From contig JAFQWT010000008.1 in NCBI GenBank assembly GCA_017407375.1, positions 1-12,823 on the forward strand: a DNA stretch of 12,823 nt, read 5' to 3'. Both the position numbers and the translations under genes were made by a program. Shown here piece by piece: positions 1 to 6,267 of this stretch (the first letter of the stretch is position 1; each line of letters begins with the position of its first letter). This stretch comes from Clostridia bacterium. GTDB taxonomy: Bacteria > Bacillota > Clostridia > Oscillospirales > CAG-272. The notes beneath the pieces are model-generated. The model worked only from the letters and a program-made list of their open reading frames with translations. It did no database searches and had not been told where the DNA came from.

Positions 1-179
1 ACGGCGTTCAGATCAATGACCAGACCGTCAGCCAGCTCGCCGCTGGCCACGGATACACCGCCCGCGCCAACGTCGTTGCAGCGCTTGATCAGTCGGCTCG
101 CCTCGCCGTTGCGGAAGAGGCGCTGAAGCTTTCTCTCCTCGGGGGCGTTGCCCTTTTGCACCTCTGCGCCGCACGTCTC
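1..179 (-). other. Inverted, diverged fragment of a second purL (junction artefact or rearrangement)
   Basis: Read on the minus strand from base 179 to base 1, this segment encodes an uninterrupted PurL stretch that starts ETCGAEVQKGNAPEERK and runs off the window edge. It aligns without gaps to plus-strand bases 436-614 of the purL beside it. I count 34 mismatches in 179 bases (about 81% identity) and 51 of 59 residues identical. Most differences are synonymous, so this is a homologue under purifying selection and not a damaged copy of the same molecule. The block stops abruptly next to the palindrome TCGA (178-181), after which plus-strand purL begins in mid-gene. A chimeric join between related genomes at a contig end is the likeliest cause. 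A real inversion with a second purL cannot be excluded from sequence alone. Confidence 0.85.
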
Positions 180-180
180 G

Positions 181-2736
181 ACCGCCGCCGCGGGCTACTC
201 GTCCTACGGCAACCAGATCGGTCTTGCCACGGGCATGGTCGATGAGCTGTACCACGAGGGGTACGCCGCCAAGCGTATGGAGATCGGCGCGGTCATTGCC
301 GCCGCCCCTGCCGCCAACGTGCGCCGTGAGCGCCCCGAGGACGGGGATGCCGTCATCCTTCTTGGCGGCCGCACGGGCCGTGACGGCTGCGGCGGTGCCA
401 CCGGCTCCTCTAAAAAGCACACCCTCTCCTCGCTTGAGACCTGCGGTGCCGAGGTGCAGAAGGGCAACGCGCCCGAGGAGCGCAAGCTCCAGCGCCTCTT
501 CCGCGATCCTGAGGCCTGCCGTATGATCAAGCGCTGCAACGACTTTGGCGCGGGCGGCGTTTCGGTCGCGGTCGGTGAGCTGGCCGACGGGCTGTCCATC
601 GACCTTGACGCCGTGCCGAAGAAGTATGACGGTCTTGACGGCACCGAGCTTGCCATCAGTGAGTCGCAGGAGAGAATGGCCGTGGTCGTGGAGGCGGCGG
701 ACGTCCCGCGCTTCCTCGCCGCCGCCGCGCGGGAGAACCTCGAGGCGACCGTGGTCGCCCACGTGACCGCCGAGCCGCGCCTCCGCATGTGCTGGAACGG
801 CAAGACGATCGTTGACCTTTCTCGTGAATTTCTGAACTCGAACGGCGCCGAGAAGCACGTCTCCATCGCGCCCGCCGCGCCAAAGGACTACCGCCGCGCC
901 CCCGTCACCGATTTCTCGGCGGGCTACCGCGCGCTGGTCTCCGACCTCAACGTCTGCTCGCACCGCGGCCTTTCCGAGCGCTTTGACTCCACGATCGGCG
1001 CCGGCACCGTGGTGATGCCCTTTGGCGGCAAGAACCAGAAAACGCCCATCCAGGCGATGATCCACAAGATCTCGGTCGAGCGTGGCCACACCGATGACTG
1101 CTCCTTTATGTCGTGGGGCTATAACCCCTACGTCACCGAGAAGAGCCCCTACCACGGCGCGTACCTCGCGGTGGTGGAGAGCATCTCGCGCCTCGTGGCG
1201 GCGGGTGCCTCCTTCCGTGACGTGTACCTCACCTTCCAGGAGTATTTCGAGAAGCCCGGCCGCGATGCCGCCCGTTGGGGCAAGCCCCTGGCGGCCCTCC
1301 TTGGCGCCTTCCGCGCTCAGCTCGATTTCGGCATTGGCGCCATCGGCGGTAAGGACTCAATGAGCGGCTCGTTTGAGTCGCTGGACGTCCCCCCGACCCT
1401 TGTCTCCTTTGCCGTGACCACGGGCAAAACGGCTGACGTCCTCACCCCGGAGCTGAAGGCCGCCGGCAACCGCGTGTACCTCCTCACGCCCGACTACACG
1501 GCGGACGGCCTGCCCGTGCCCGAGGCGCTCCTCTCGCTCTTTGACCGCGTGACCGCTCTTGGCCGTGAGGGGAAGATCGTCTCGGCCTGGACCCCGACCT
1601 ACGGCGGCATTGCCGAGGGCATCTACAAAATGGCGATCGGCAACGGCCTTGGCTTTGCCTATGACACCGCCCTTTCGGTCGAGGAGCTGTTTGCCTACCG
1701 CTACGGCGCCTTCCTTGTGGAGAGCGCGGAGGCGATCGAGGGTGCCACCCTTGTCGGTACCGTGACCGATGATGCCACCGTCACCCGCGGCACGGAGGCG
1801 CTTACGCTTTCCGAGCTTGGCGCGCTTTACGAGGGCCGCCTTGAGAGCGTGTACCCCGTGGCCGAGGCCGCGGCGGTGACCTACCCCGCCTACGCCTACC
1901 GTGCCGAGAGCCGCGTAGCGCCCGCCGTCAAGTGTGCGCGCCCGCGCGTCCTTATCCCCGTGTTCCCCGGCACCAACTGTGAGTACGATACCGCCAAGGT
2001 CATGCGCGATGCGGGTGCCGAGGCCGATATCTTCGTCATCAACAACCTCACGCGTGAGGGGATCGCCCGGAGCGTTGAGGATTTTGCCGCGCGCGTTTCC
2101 TCCTCGCAGATGATCTTTGTGCCCGGGGGCTTTTCGGGCGGTGACGAGCCGGACGGCTCCGGCAAGTTCATCATGGCCTTCTTCAAAAATGCCGCCATCC
2201 GTGAGGCGGTGGGTGACCTGCTTGACAAGCGGGACGGCCTGATGTGCGGCGTGTGCAACGGCTTCCAGGCGCTCATCAAGCTCGGTCTTGTGCCCTACGG
2301 TAAGATCATCGATACCGACGAGACCTGCCCGACCCTGACCTTCAACTCGATCGCGCGCCACCAATCGAAGCTCGTCCGCGTGCGCGTCTCGTCCAACAAG
2401 TCCCCCTGGCTTGCCGCCACCGAGGTCGGTGACGTCATCACCGTGCCGATCTCCCACGGCGAGGGTCGCTTCTTGGCGAGTGACGCCGTCCTTGCGGAGC
2501 TTGCGAAAAACGGCCAGATCGCCACGCAGTACGTGGACCTTGACGGCAACCCGACAAGCGACGTCCGCTACAACCCCAACAACTCGGTCATGGCCATTGA
2601 GGGCATCACCTCGCCCGACGGCCGCGTTTTCGGTAAGATGGGCCACTCCGAGCGCATCGGCGCGGGTCTCTACCAAAACGTCCTCGGCAAGTACGATATG
2701 CAGATGTTCGCCTCTGCCGTTAAATATTTCAAGTAA
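181..2736 (+). CDS. purL: Phosphoribosylformylglycinamidine synthase, large single-chain form, 5'-truncated
   Basis: This enzyme converts FGAR, ATP and glutamine to FGAM in the cytoplasm, the fourth step of purine synthesis. About 851 residues are present. Large-form PurL is usually about 1,230-1,300 residues, so roughly the first third is missing. Visible parts are the FGAM-synthetase/ATP region (SSYGNQIGLATG near the start, then LLGGRTGRDGCGGATG and CNDFGAGGVS, and later FGGKNQKTP and GGKDSMSGSF) and a C-terminal class I glutamine amidotransferase domain from about base 1930. The amidotransferase triad can be read: Cys in GVCNGFQ (codon 2254), His and Glu in GHSER (codons 2644 and 2650). 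An ATG at 148 is in frame but lies inside the inverted fragment, so it is not a real start. True PurL similarity begins at about 181. fhs follows after 35 bp, suggesting co-transcription. Confidence 0.95.
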   Translation, partial: TAAAGYSSYGNQIGLATGMVDELYHEGYAAKRMEIGAVIAAAPAANVRRERPEDGDAVILLGGRTGRDGCGGATGSSKKHTLSSLETCGAEVQKGNAPEERKLQRLFRDPEACRMIKRCNDFGAGGVSVAVGELADGLSIDLDAVPKKYDGLDGTELAISESQERMAVVVEAADVPRFLAAAARENLEATVVAHVTAEPRLRMCWNGKTIVDLSREFLNSNGAEKHVSIAPAAPKDYRRAPVTDFSAGYRALVSDLNVCSHRGLSERFDSTIGAGTVVMPFGGKNQKTPIQAMIHKISVERGHTDDCSFMSWGYNPYVTEKSPYHGAYLAVVESISRLVAAGASFRDVYLTFQEYFEKPGRDAARWGKPLAALLGAFRAQLDFGIGAIGGKDSMSGSFESLDVPPTLVSFAVTTGKTADVLTPELKAAGNRVYLLTPDYTADGLPVPEALLSLFDRVTALGREGKIVSAWTPTYGGIAEGIYKMAIGNGLGFAYDTALSVEELFAYRYGAFLVESAEAIEGATLVGTVTDDATVTRGTEALTLSELGALYEGRLESVYPVAEAAAVTYPAYAYRAESRVAPAVKCARPRVLIPVFPGTNCEYDTAKVMRDAGAEADIFVINNLTREGIARSVEDFAARVSSSQMIFVPGGFSGGDEPDGSGKFIMAFFKNAAIREAVGDLLDKRDGLMCGVCNGFQALIKLGLVPYGKIIDTDETCPTLTFNSIARHQSKLVRVRVSSNKSPWLAATEVGDVITVPISHGEGRFLASDAVLAELAKNGQIATQYVDLDGNPTSDVRYNPNNSVMAIEGITSPDGRVFGKMGHSERIGAGLYQNVLGKYDMQMFASAVKYFK

Positions 2737-2771
2737 ACAAAACCTTACAAACAAGAAGGGAACTGAGAGAA

Positions 2772-4445
2772 ATGGCTTATCTTTCCGACATTGAGATCGC
2801 CCAGGCAACCCCCATGAAGCCCATCACCGAGATCGCGGCGCGCGCCGCGATCGACGAGAGGTACGTTGAGCAGTACGGCCGCTACAAGGCCAAGGTCGAT
2901 TACGCGCTCTTAAACGAGAGCGAGCGCAAAAACGGCAAGCTCATCCTTGTGACCGCCATCACCCCCACCCCCGCAGGGGAGGGGAAGACCACCACCACCA
3001 TCGGTCTTGTCGACGGCCTCTCGCGCATTGGCAAGCGCACCGTGGTGGCCCTCCGTGAGCCCTCGCTCGGTCCCGTGTTCGGCGTTAAGGGCGGTGCCGC
3101 GGGCGGCGGCTACGCGCAGGTCGTGCCGATGGAGGACATCAACCTCCACTTCACCGGCGACTTCCACGCCATCGGTGCCGCCAACAACCTCCTGGCGGCC
3201 ATGCTCGATAACCACATCTACCAGGGCAACGCCCTCGGCATCGACCCCCGCCGCATCACCTGGCGCCGTTGTGTCGATATGAATGACCGTCAGCTCCGCT
3301 TTGTGACCGACGGCCTTGGCGGCCGTGTGAACGGCGTGCCGCGTGAGGACGGCTTTGACATCACCGTGGCCTCTGAGATCATGGCCGTGTTCTGCCTTGC
3401 CTCGAACATTGACGACCTCAAGGCCCGCCTTTCGCGCATTGTGGTGGCCTACACCTACGATGAGCGCCCCGTCACCGCGGGTCAGCTGGGCGCCGTCGGC
3501 GCGATGGCCGCGCTCCTGAAGGACGCCCTGAAGCCGAACCTTGTTCAGACCCTGGAGGGCACGCCCGCCTTCGTCCACGGCGGCCCCTTTGCCAACATCG
3601 CCCACGGCTGCAACTCGGTCATCGCCACGCGTATGGCCATGAAGCTTGGCGATTACACGGTCACCGAGGCGGGCTTTGGCGCCGACCTCGGCGCTGAGAA
3701 GTTCCTGGACATCAAGTGCCGCGCCGCGGGTCTCAACCCCGATGCCGTTGTGATGGTCGCCACCGTCCGCGCCCTGAAGATGCACGGCGGCCTTGCGAAG
3801 ACCGAGCTTGGCACCGAGAACCTCGGGGCGCTGGAGGCGGGTATCCCGAACCTCCTCCGCCACGTTTCCAACATCACCACGGTCTATAAGCTCCCCTGCG
3901 TGGTGGCGGTCAACCGTTTCCCGACCGACACCGACGCCGAGATCGAGCTTGTCATCCGGAAGTGCCGTGACCTCGGCGTGAATGTGGTGCTTTCCACCGT
4001 CTGGGCGGACGGCGGCCGCGGCGGCGAGGCCCTCGCCCGTGAGGTCGTGGCCCTTTGCGAGGAGAAGAACGACTTCTCGTTCAGCTACGAGCTTGACACC
4101 ACCATTGAGGAGAAGATCGAGGCGGTCGCCAAGCGCGTCTACCGCGCGGACGGCGTGACCTTTACCCCCGCCGCCAAGAAGCAGATCGCGACTCTCACCT
4201 CCCTCGGCTACGATAAGCTCCCCGTCTGCATGGCCAAAACGCAGTACAGCTTCTCGGACGATCCCGCAAAGCTCGGCGCTCCCGAGGGCTTTACCGTCAC
4301 GGTAAGAAACGTCAAGGTCTCCGCGGGCGCGGGCTTCATCGTCGTCCTCACGGGTGACATCATGACGATGCCCGGCCTTCCGAAGGTCCCTGCCGCGGAG
4401 AAGATCGACGTAGATAGTACGGGCAAGATCTCCGGCCTCTTCTAA
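2772..4445 (+). CDS. fhs: Formate-tetrahydrofolate ligase (10-formyl-THF synthetase)
   Basis: The protein (557 residues, normal length for the family) joins formate to tetrahydrofolate using ATP, giving 10-formyl-THF. That product feeds purine synthesis and, in acetogens, the methyl branch of the Wood-Ljungdahl pathway. The N-terminal P-loop TPAGEGKT lies at residues 66-73, followed by the family hallmarks REPSLGPVFGVKGGAAGGG, the INLHFTGDFHAI motif and EAGFGADLGAEKF. The ATG at 2772 has an AAGGG at 2756-2760, a rather long 11-base spacing. The gene begins 35 bp after purL, with no terminator or clear promoter between them, so it is probably in the same transcript. This fits a one-carbon supply role for the purine pathway. 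Transcription probably ends at the hairpin at 4595-4627. Nothing points to an acetogenic cluster nearby. Confidence 0.97.
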   Translation: MAYLSDIEIAQATPMKPITEIAARAAIDERYVEQYGRYKAKVDYALLNESERKNGKLILVTAITPTPAGEGKTTTTIGLVDGLSRIGKRTVVALREPSLGPVFGVKGGAAGGGYAQVVPMEDINLHFTGDFHAIGAANNLLAAMLDNHIYQGNALGIDPRRITWRRCVDMNDRQLRFVTDGLGGRVNGVPREDGFDITVASEIMAVFCLASNIDDLKARLSRIVVAYTYDERPVTAGQLGAVGAMAALLKDALKPNLVQTLEGTPAFVHGGPFANIAHGCNSVIATRMAMKLGDYTVTEAGFGADLGAEKFLDIKCRAAGLNPDAVVMVATVRALKMHGGLAKTELGTENLGALEAGIPNLLRHVSNITTVYKLPCVVAVNRFPTDTDAEIELVIRKCRDLGVNVVLSTVWADGGRGGEALAREVVALCEEKNDFSFSYELDTTIEEKIEAVAKRVYRADGVTFTPAAKKQIATLTSLGYDKLPVCMAKTQYSFSDDPAKLGAPEGFTVTVRNVKVSAGAGFIVVLTGDIMTMPGLPKVPAAEKIDVDSTGKISGLF

Positions 4446-4451
4446 GCGCTT

Positions 4452-4557
4452 GCATAAATTCCGCAATACTTCGTTGCGCCTGTGATGCTCGGCTCGACGT
4501 ACGTAAGTACGCCGTCGCCTGTGCTTCTCGCCGCGTCTCGTCTTGCGAAATTTCTGC
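4452..4557. repeat. Imperfect 106-bp intergenic palindrome with a GTAA-capped hairpin
   Basis: The ends mirror each other: GCATAAATTCCGCAATAC on the left against the complement of the right end, GCAGAAATTTCGCAAGAC (4 mismatches in 18). At the centre CGTAC-GTAA-GTACG forms a short stem with a GNRA-type loop at 4497-4510, extended by further pairs past a bulge. The octamer CGCCTGTG also occurs twice, at 4477-4484 and 4516-4523, in direct orientation. The element lies 6 bp after the fhs stop and before the terminator, and no convincing protein is encoded. It looks like a dispersed intergenic repeat (REP/MITE-like) or a structured 3' UTR. Only one copy is in the window, so the repeat interpretation is inference. 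Confidence 0.5.
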
Positions 4558-4594
4558 GGCGCGCCCTCGCGGGCTAAAACCGCGCACCACTAAG

Positions 4595-4627
4595 AAAAAA
4601 GCACCGCCGTTGGCGGTGCTTTTTTTA
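4595..4627. terminator. Bidirectional rho-independent terminator (left copy)
   Basis: A perfect 8-bp G+C-rich stem, GCACCGCC (4601-4608) with GGCGGTGC (4612-4619), closes a GTT loop. It is flanked by six A on the left and seven T on the right, so it can end transcription on both strands. It would terminate purL-fhs from the left and the Cys-rich gene from the right, whose stop codon (4625-4627) overlaps the T tract. A near-identical copy lies at 5144-5177. Confidence 0.92.
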
Positions 4628-4831
4628 CTTTCCTTTTTTCCTTGGGCAAGCGGTGTCGCGGCAGCTTTGGCACATTTCCTCGCTTCCCTCGGTGCAGCAG
4701 ATTAGATAGTCGCATTCATCACAGCAGCACTCGATCCATTTTCCCCAAAAGTTTTTGGTTCTGCCGTTTCCACGGCAGTCCTTTCCCCCATTGCCTGGGG
4801 TTAGGATCACTCCCGTCACATCACGTATCAT
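4625..4831 (-). CDS. Small cysteine-rich protein of unknown function (putative zinc-binding)
   Basis: I cannot name this 68-residue protein. It has ten cysteines: C19, a cluster C35-C36-C37 with C40, the pair C45-C46, then C54, C57 and C62. The run ECCCDECDYLICC followed by CQSC and a basic tail CPRKKGK resembles a compact metal-binding fold, but no named family is claimed. It has no signal peptide or membrane segment. I accept it as a real gene for four reasons: a good Shine-Dalgarno (AAGGGAG, 4843-4837, 5 bases before the ATG), a consensus promoter ending about 29 bp upstream of the start, a terminator directly at its stop, and non-random cysteine spacing. G+C is about 50%, well below the neighbouring operons. 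It is divergent from the HTH gene at 4942, whose product probably controls it through the operator between them. Confidence 0.72.
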   Translation of the reverse strand: MIRDVTGVILTPGNGGKDCRGNGRTKNFWGKWIECCCDECDYLICCTEGSEEMCQSCRDTACPRKKGK

Positions 4832-4846
4832 GGCCTCTCCCTTCTG

Positions 4847-4882
4847 TATAGACTAATAAATTATATAATGTATTAGTCTATA
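4847..4882. promoter_or_regulatory. Perfect 12-bp inverted repeat, probable operator of the HTH repressor
   Basis: TATAGACTAATA (4847-4858) is exactly reverse-complemented by TATTAGTCTATA (4871-4882), with a 12-bp A+T-rich spacer. Each arm also contains the smaller dyad TAG-N-CTA, centred at 4852 and 4877. Each arm may therefore be one dimer site, with two sites 25 bp apart. One arm lies over the transcription start and the other between -35 and -10 of the minus-strand promoter, so occupancy should block that promoter. Assignment to the adjacent Cro/C1-type protein is inferred from position. Confidence 0.8.
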
Positions 4883-4888
4883 TGTCAA
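4860..4888 (-). promoter_or_regulatory. Consensus sigma-A promoter of the Cys-rich gene
   Basis: On the minus strand TTGACA (4888-4883) is followed by exactly 17 bases and TATAAT (4865-4860), a perfect match to the vegetative consensus. Transcription would start near 4853, giving a 5' leader of about 22 bases that contains the Shine-Dalgarno of the Cys-rich gene. Most of the promoter is covered by the inverted repeat. A strong promoter under a tight operator is the usual design for a repressed gene. Confidence 0.85.
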
Positions 4889-4941
4889 GAGCCAAAATAA
4901 GGTATTATCTCATTAAAACATGATATTCGGAGAAGTATCTT

Positions 4942-5145
4942 ATGGTAAAATTAAAGGCGCTTGAGCTTTTGCAAAAGCAGGGAAAGACACGGTATTGGCT
5001 TTACAAGCAGTTAGGCATGAGCTATCAGAACTTCAGCCGAATGGTCAACAACGAGACAAAGTCCATTCGCTATGAGAACATTGAGGCGCTTTGCTTTCTT
5101 CTGGACTGCACGCCGAACGATCTCTTTGAGGTGACCGAGGATTAA
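4942..5145 (+). CDS. Small Cro/C1-type (XRE family) HTH transcriptional regulator
   Basis: The 67-residue product is nearly all DNA-binding domain. A first helix (about 4-13) leads to the helix-turn-helix: TRYWLYKQLG (16-25), a turn, then the recognition helix SYQNFSRMVN (27-36). Helices around IRYENIEALCFLLDC and the ending TPNDLFEVTED are typical of the short Cro/C1 proteins common in Clostridia and their phages. GGAG at 4930-4933 is a suitable ribosome site for the ATG at 4942. No strong plus-strand promoter is evident; TATTAT (4903-4908) is a weak -10 candidate without a good -35. The gene faces away from the Cys-rich gene and shares with it the inverted repeat at 4847-4882. By position it is probably the repressor of that gene and possibly of itself. 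G+C is about 46%, much lower than its metabolic neighbours, which suggests acquisition. Confidence 0.88.
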   Translation: MVKLKALELLQKQGKTRYWLYKQLGMSYQNFSRMVNNETKSIRYENIEALCFLLDCTPNDLFEVTED

Positions 5146-5177
5146 AAAAAGCACCGCCATTGGCGGTGCTTTTTTTA
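5144..5177. terminator. Bidirectional rho-independent terminator (right copy)
   Basis: The 8-bp stem GCACCGCC (5151-5158) with GGCGGTGC (5162-5169) and loop ATT is flanked by seven A and seven T. Except for one loop base it matches the hairpin at 4595-4627. It ends the HTH gene, whose stop codon overlaps the A tract, and, from the other side, the pyrimidine operon, since the pyrB stop codon lies just outside it. Confidence 0.92.
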
Positions 5178-5178
5178 T

Positions 5179-6267
5179 TTACCTTCGTTCCTCGGCGCGC
5201 TTTTCGCAGAAAACGCAGCGGATGATTTGAAGCTCACGGTTGGTCACGCGGAAGCGCGGCAAAAGCTCCTGCTCACACCGCGTGATGCACACGGGGTTAT
5301 GGCAGGCCATGGTCGGCATTTCCTCACCGGGGGCGGTGAGGGGGGTTTTGTCGGCGGCGCTGGCAAGGAGAGAAAGGATGAGCGCCATACGCACGTACTT
5401 GCCGTTCTCCACCTGCGAGAAATACTTGGCGCGCGGGTCGGCATCTACGCGGACGCTGATCTCATTGACGCGGGGCAGGGGATGGAGGATCGAGAGCGTG
5501 GGCTTGGCGGCCACGAGCTTTTCGGGCGTGAGGACGTAGCTGTCCTTCAGCCGCTCGTACTCGTCGGGATCGGGGAAGCGCTCCCGCTGGATGCGGGTCA
5601 TGTAGAGGACGTCCAGCGCGGGGATCGCGGCCTCAAGGTCGGTGGTCTCCGAAAAGTCCATGCCCGCCTCCAGAAGGACGCCGCCCTTGATGTAGCCGGG
5701 GAGCGAAAGCTCCGCGGGCGAGATGAGGACGACCTTCACCCCCGCATAGCGCGAGAGGGCCGAGATGAGCGAGTGGACGGTGCGGCCGTACTTCAGGTCG
5801 CCGCAAAAGCCGACGGTCAGCCCCTCGATCCTTTTATGCTCACGCAGGATCGTAAAGAGGTCGGTGAGGGTCTGCGTGGGGTGGGCGTGACCGCCGTCCC
5901 CCGCGTTGATGACGGGCACCGTGGCGCGGGTGGCGGCCACCAGCGCGGCGCCCTCCCGCGGGTGGCGCATGGCCATGATGTCGGCATAGGCCGAGATCAC
6001 GCGGGCCGTGTCCCCCACGCTCTCCCCCTTCACGGCGGAGGAGGAGTCGGCATCCGAAAAGCCGATCACGCTGCCGCCAAGCTCCAGCATGGCCGCCTCA
6101 AACGAGAGGCGCGTGCGGGTGGAGGGCTCAAAAAAGAGGGTGGCCAGCTTTTTGCCCTTGGCGGCCTCGGCATAGCGGGCGGGGTGCTCGGCAATGTCGG
6201 CGGCGGTGGCAAACAGTTCATCAAGCTCGGCGACCGAGAGGTCCTGAATGTCGATAAGACTTCTCAT
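5179..6267 (-). CDS. pyrB: Aspartate carbamoyltransferase with a C-terminal PyrI-type zinc domain
   Basis: This enzyme condenses carbamoyl phosphate with aspartate, the committed step of pyrimidine synthesis. Of 362 residues, about 1-305 are a standard catalytic chain: carbamoyl-phosphate loop FFEPSTRTRLSFEAA (45-59), the mobile loop with S76 and K80, HPTQTLTDL (129-137), GDLKYGRTVHSL (156-167), the Arg-rich RIQRER (225-230) and HPLPRVNE (262-269). Residues 320-356 add CHNPVC (C322, C327) and CVFC (C351, C354), the C-x4-C and C-x2-C pattern of the PyrI zinc domain that contacts catalytic chains in E. coli. The roughly 100-residue nucleotide-binding domain of PyrI is absent. Plain PyrB chains are about 305-310 residues. 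It is the last gene of the operon, and its ATG overlaps the pyrE stop by ATGA, implying translational coupling. Confidence 0.95.
   Translation of the reverse strand: MRSLIDIQDLSVAELDELFATAADIAEHPARYAEAAKGKKLATLFFEPSTRTRLSFEAAMLELGGSVIGFSDADSSSAVKGESVGDTARVISAYADIMAMRHPREGAALVAATRATVPVINAGDGGHAHPTQTLTDLFTILREHKRIEGLTVGFCGDLKYGRTVHSLISALSRYAGVKVVLISPAELSLPGYIKGGVLLEAGMDFSETTDLEAAIPALDVLYMTRIQRERFPDPDEYERLKDSYVLTPEKLVAAKPTLSILHPLPRVNEISVRVDADPRAKYFSQVENGKYVRMALILSLLASAADKTPLTAPGEEMPTMACHNPVCITRCEQELLPRFRVTNRELQIIRCVFCEKRAEERR

Noticed and set aside
148..180. ATG at 148 as the start of purL
   Set aside because: It lies in the inverted purL fragment. The peptide it adds is antisense to conserved PurL residues and has no similarity to the family.
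28..1155. Long minus-strand open frame opposite purL
   Set aside because: It is a shadow produced by G/C-rich third positions. It is not in the frame of the inverted purL fragment and its product is low-complexity R/G/A-rich.
1357..4466. Two long minus-strand frames opposite purL and fhs (1357-2808 and 2910-4466)
   Set aside because: The compositions (His, Arg, Gly, Val-rich) are typical of antisense frames in high-G+C genes, and both plus-strand genes here are unmistakable.
4761..4800. Two small hairpins (CTGCCGT/ACGGCAG and CCCCA/TGGGG)
   Set aside because: They lie inside the Cys-rich gene, are short, lack a T tract, and could arise by chance.
4642..4851. Plus-strand open frame of 69 codons opposite the Cys-rich gene
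   Set aside because: It has no ribosome site, overlaps a better-supported minus-strand gene and runs into the operator.
4864..4908. Plus-strand promoter for the HTH gene at TATAAT 4864-4869 or TATTAT 4903-4908
   Set aside because: Neither has an acceptable -35 at 16-18 bp, so I do not annotate it. The HTH gene's promoter remains undetermined.
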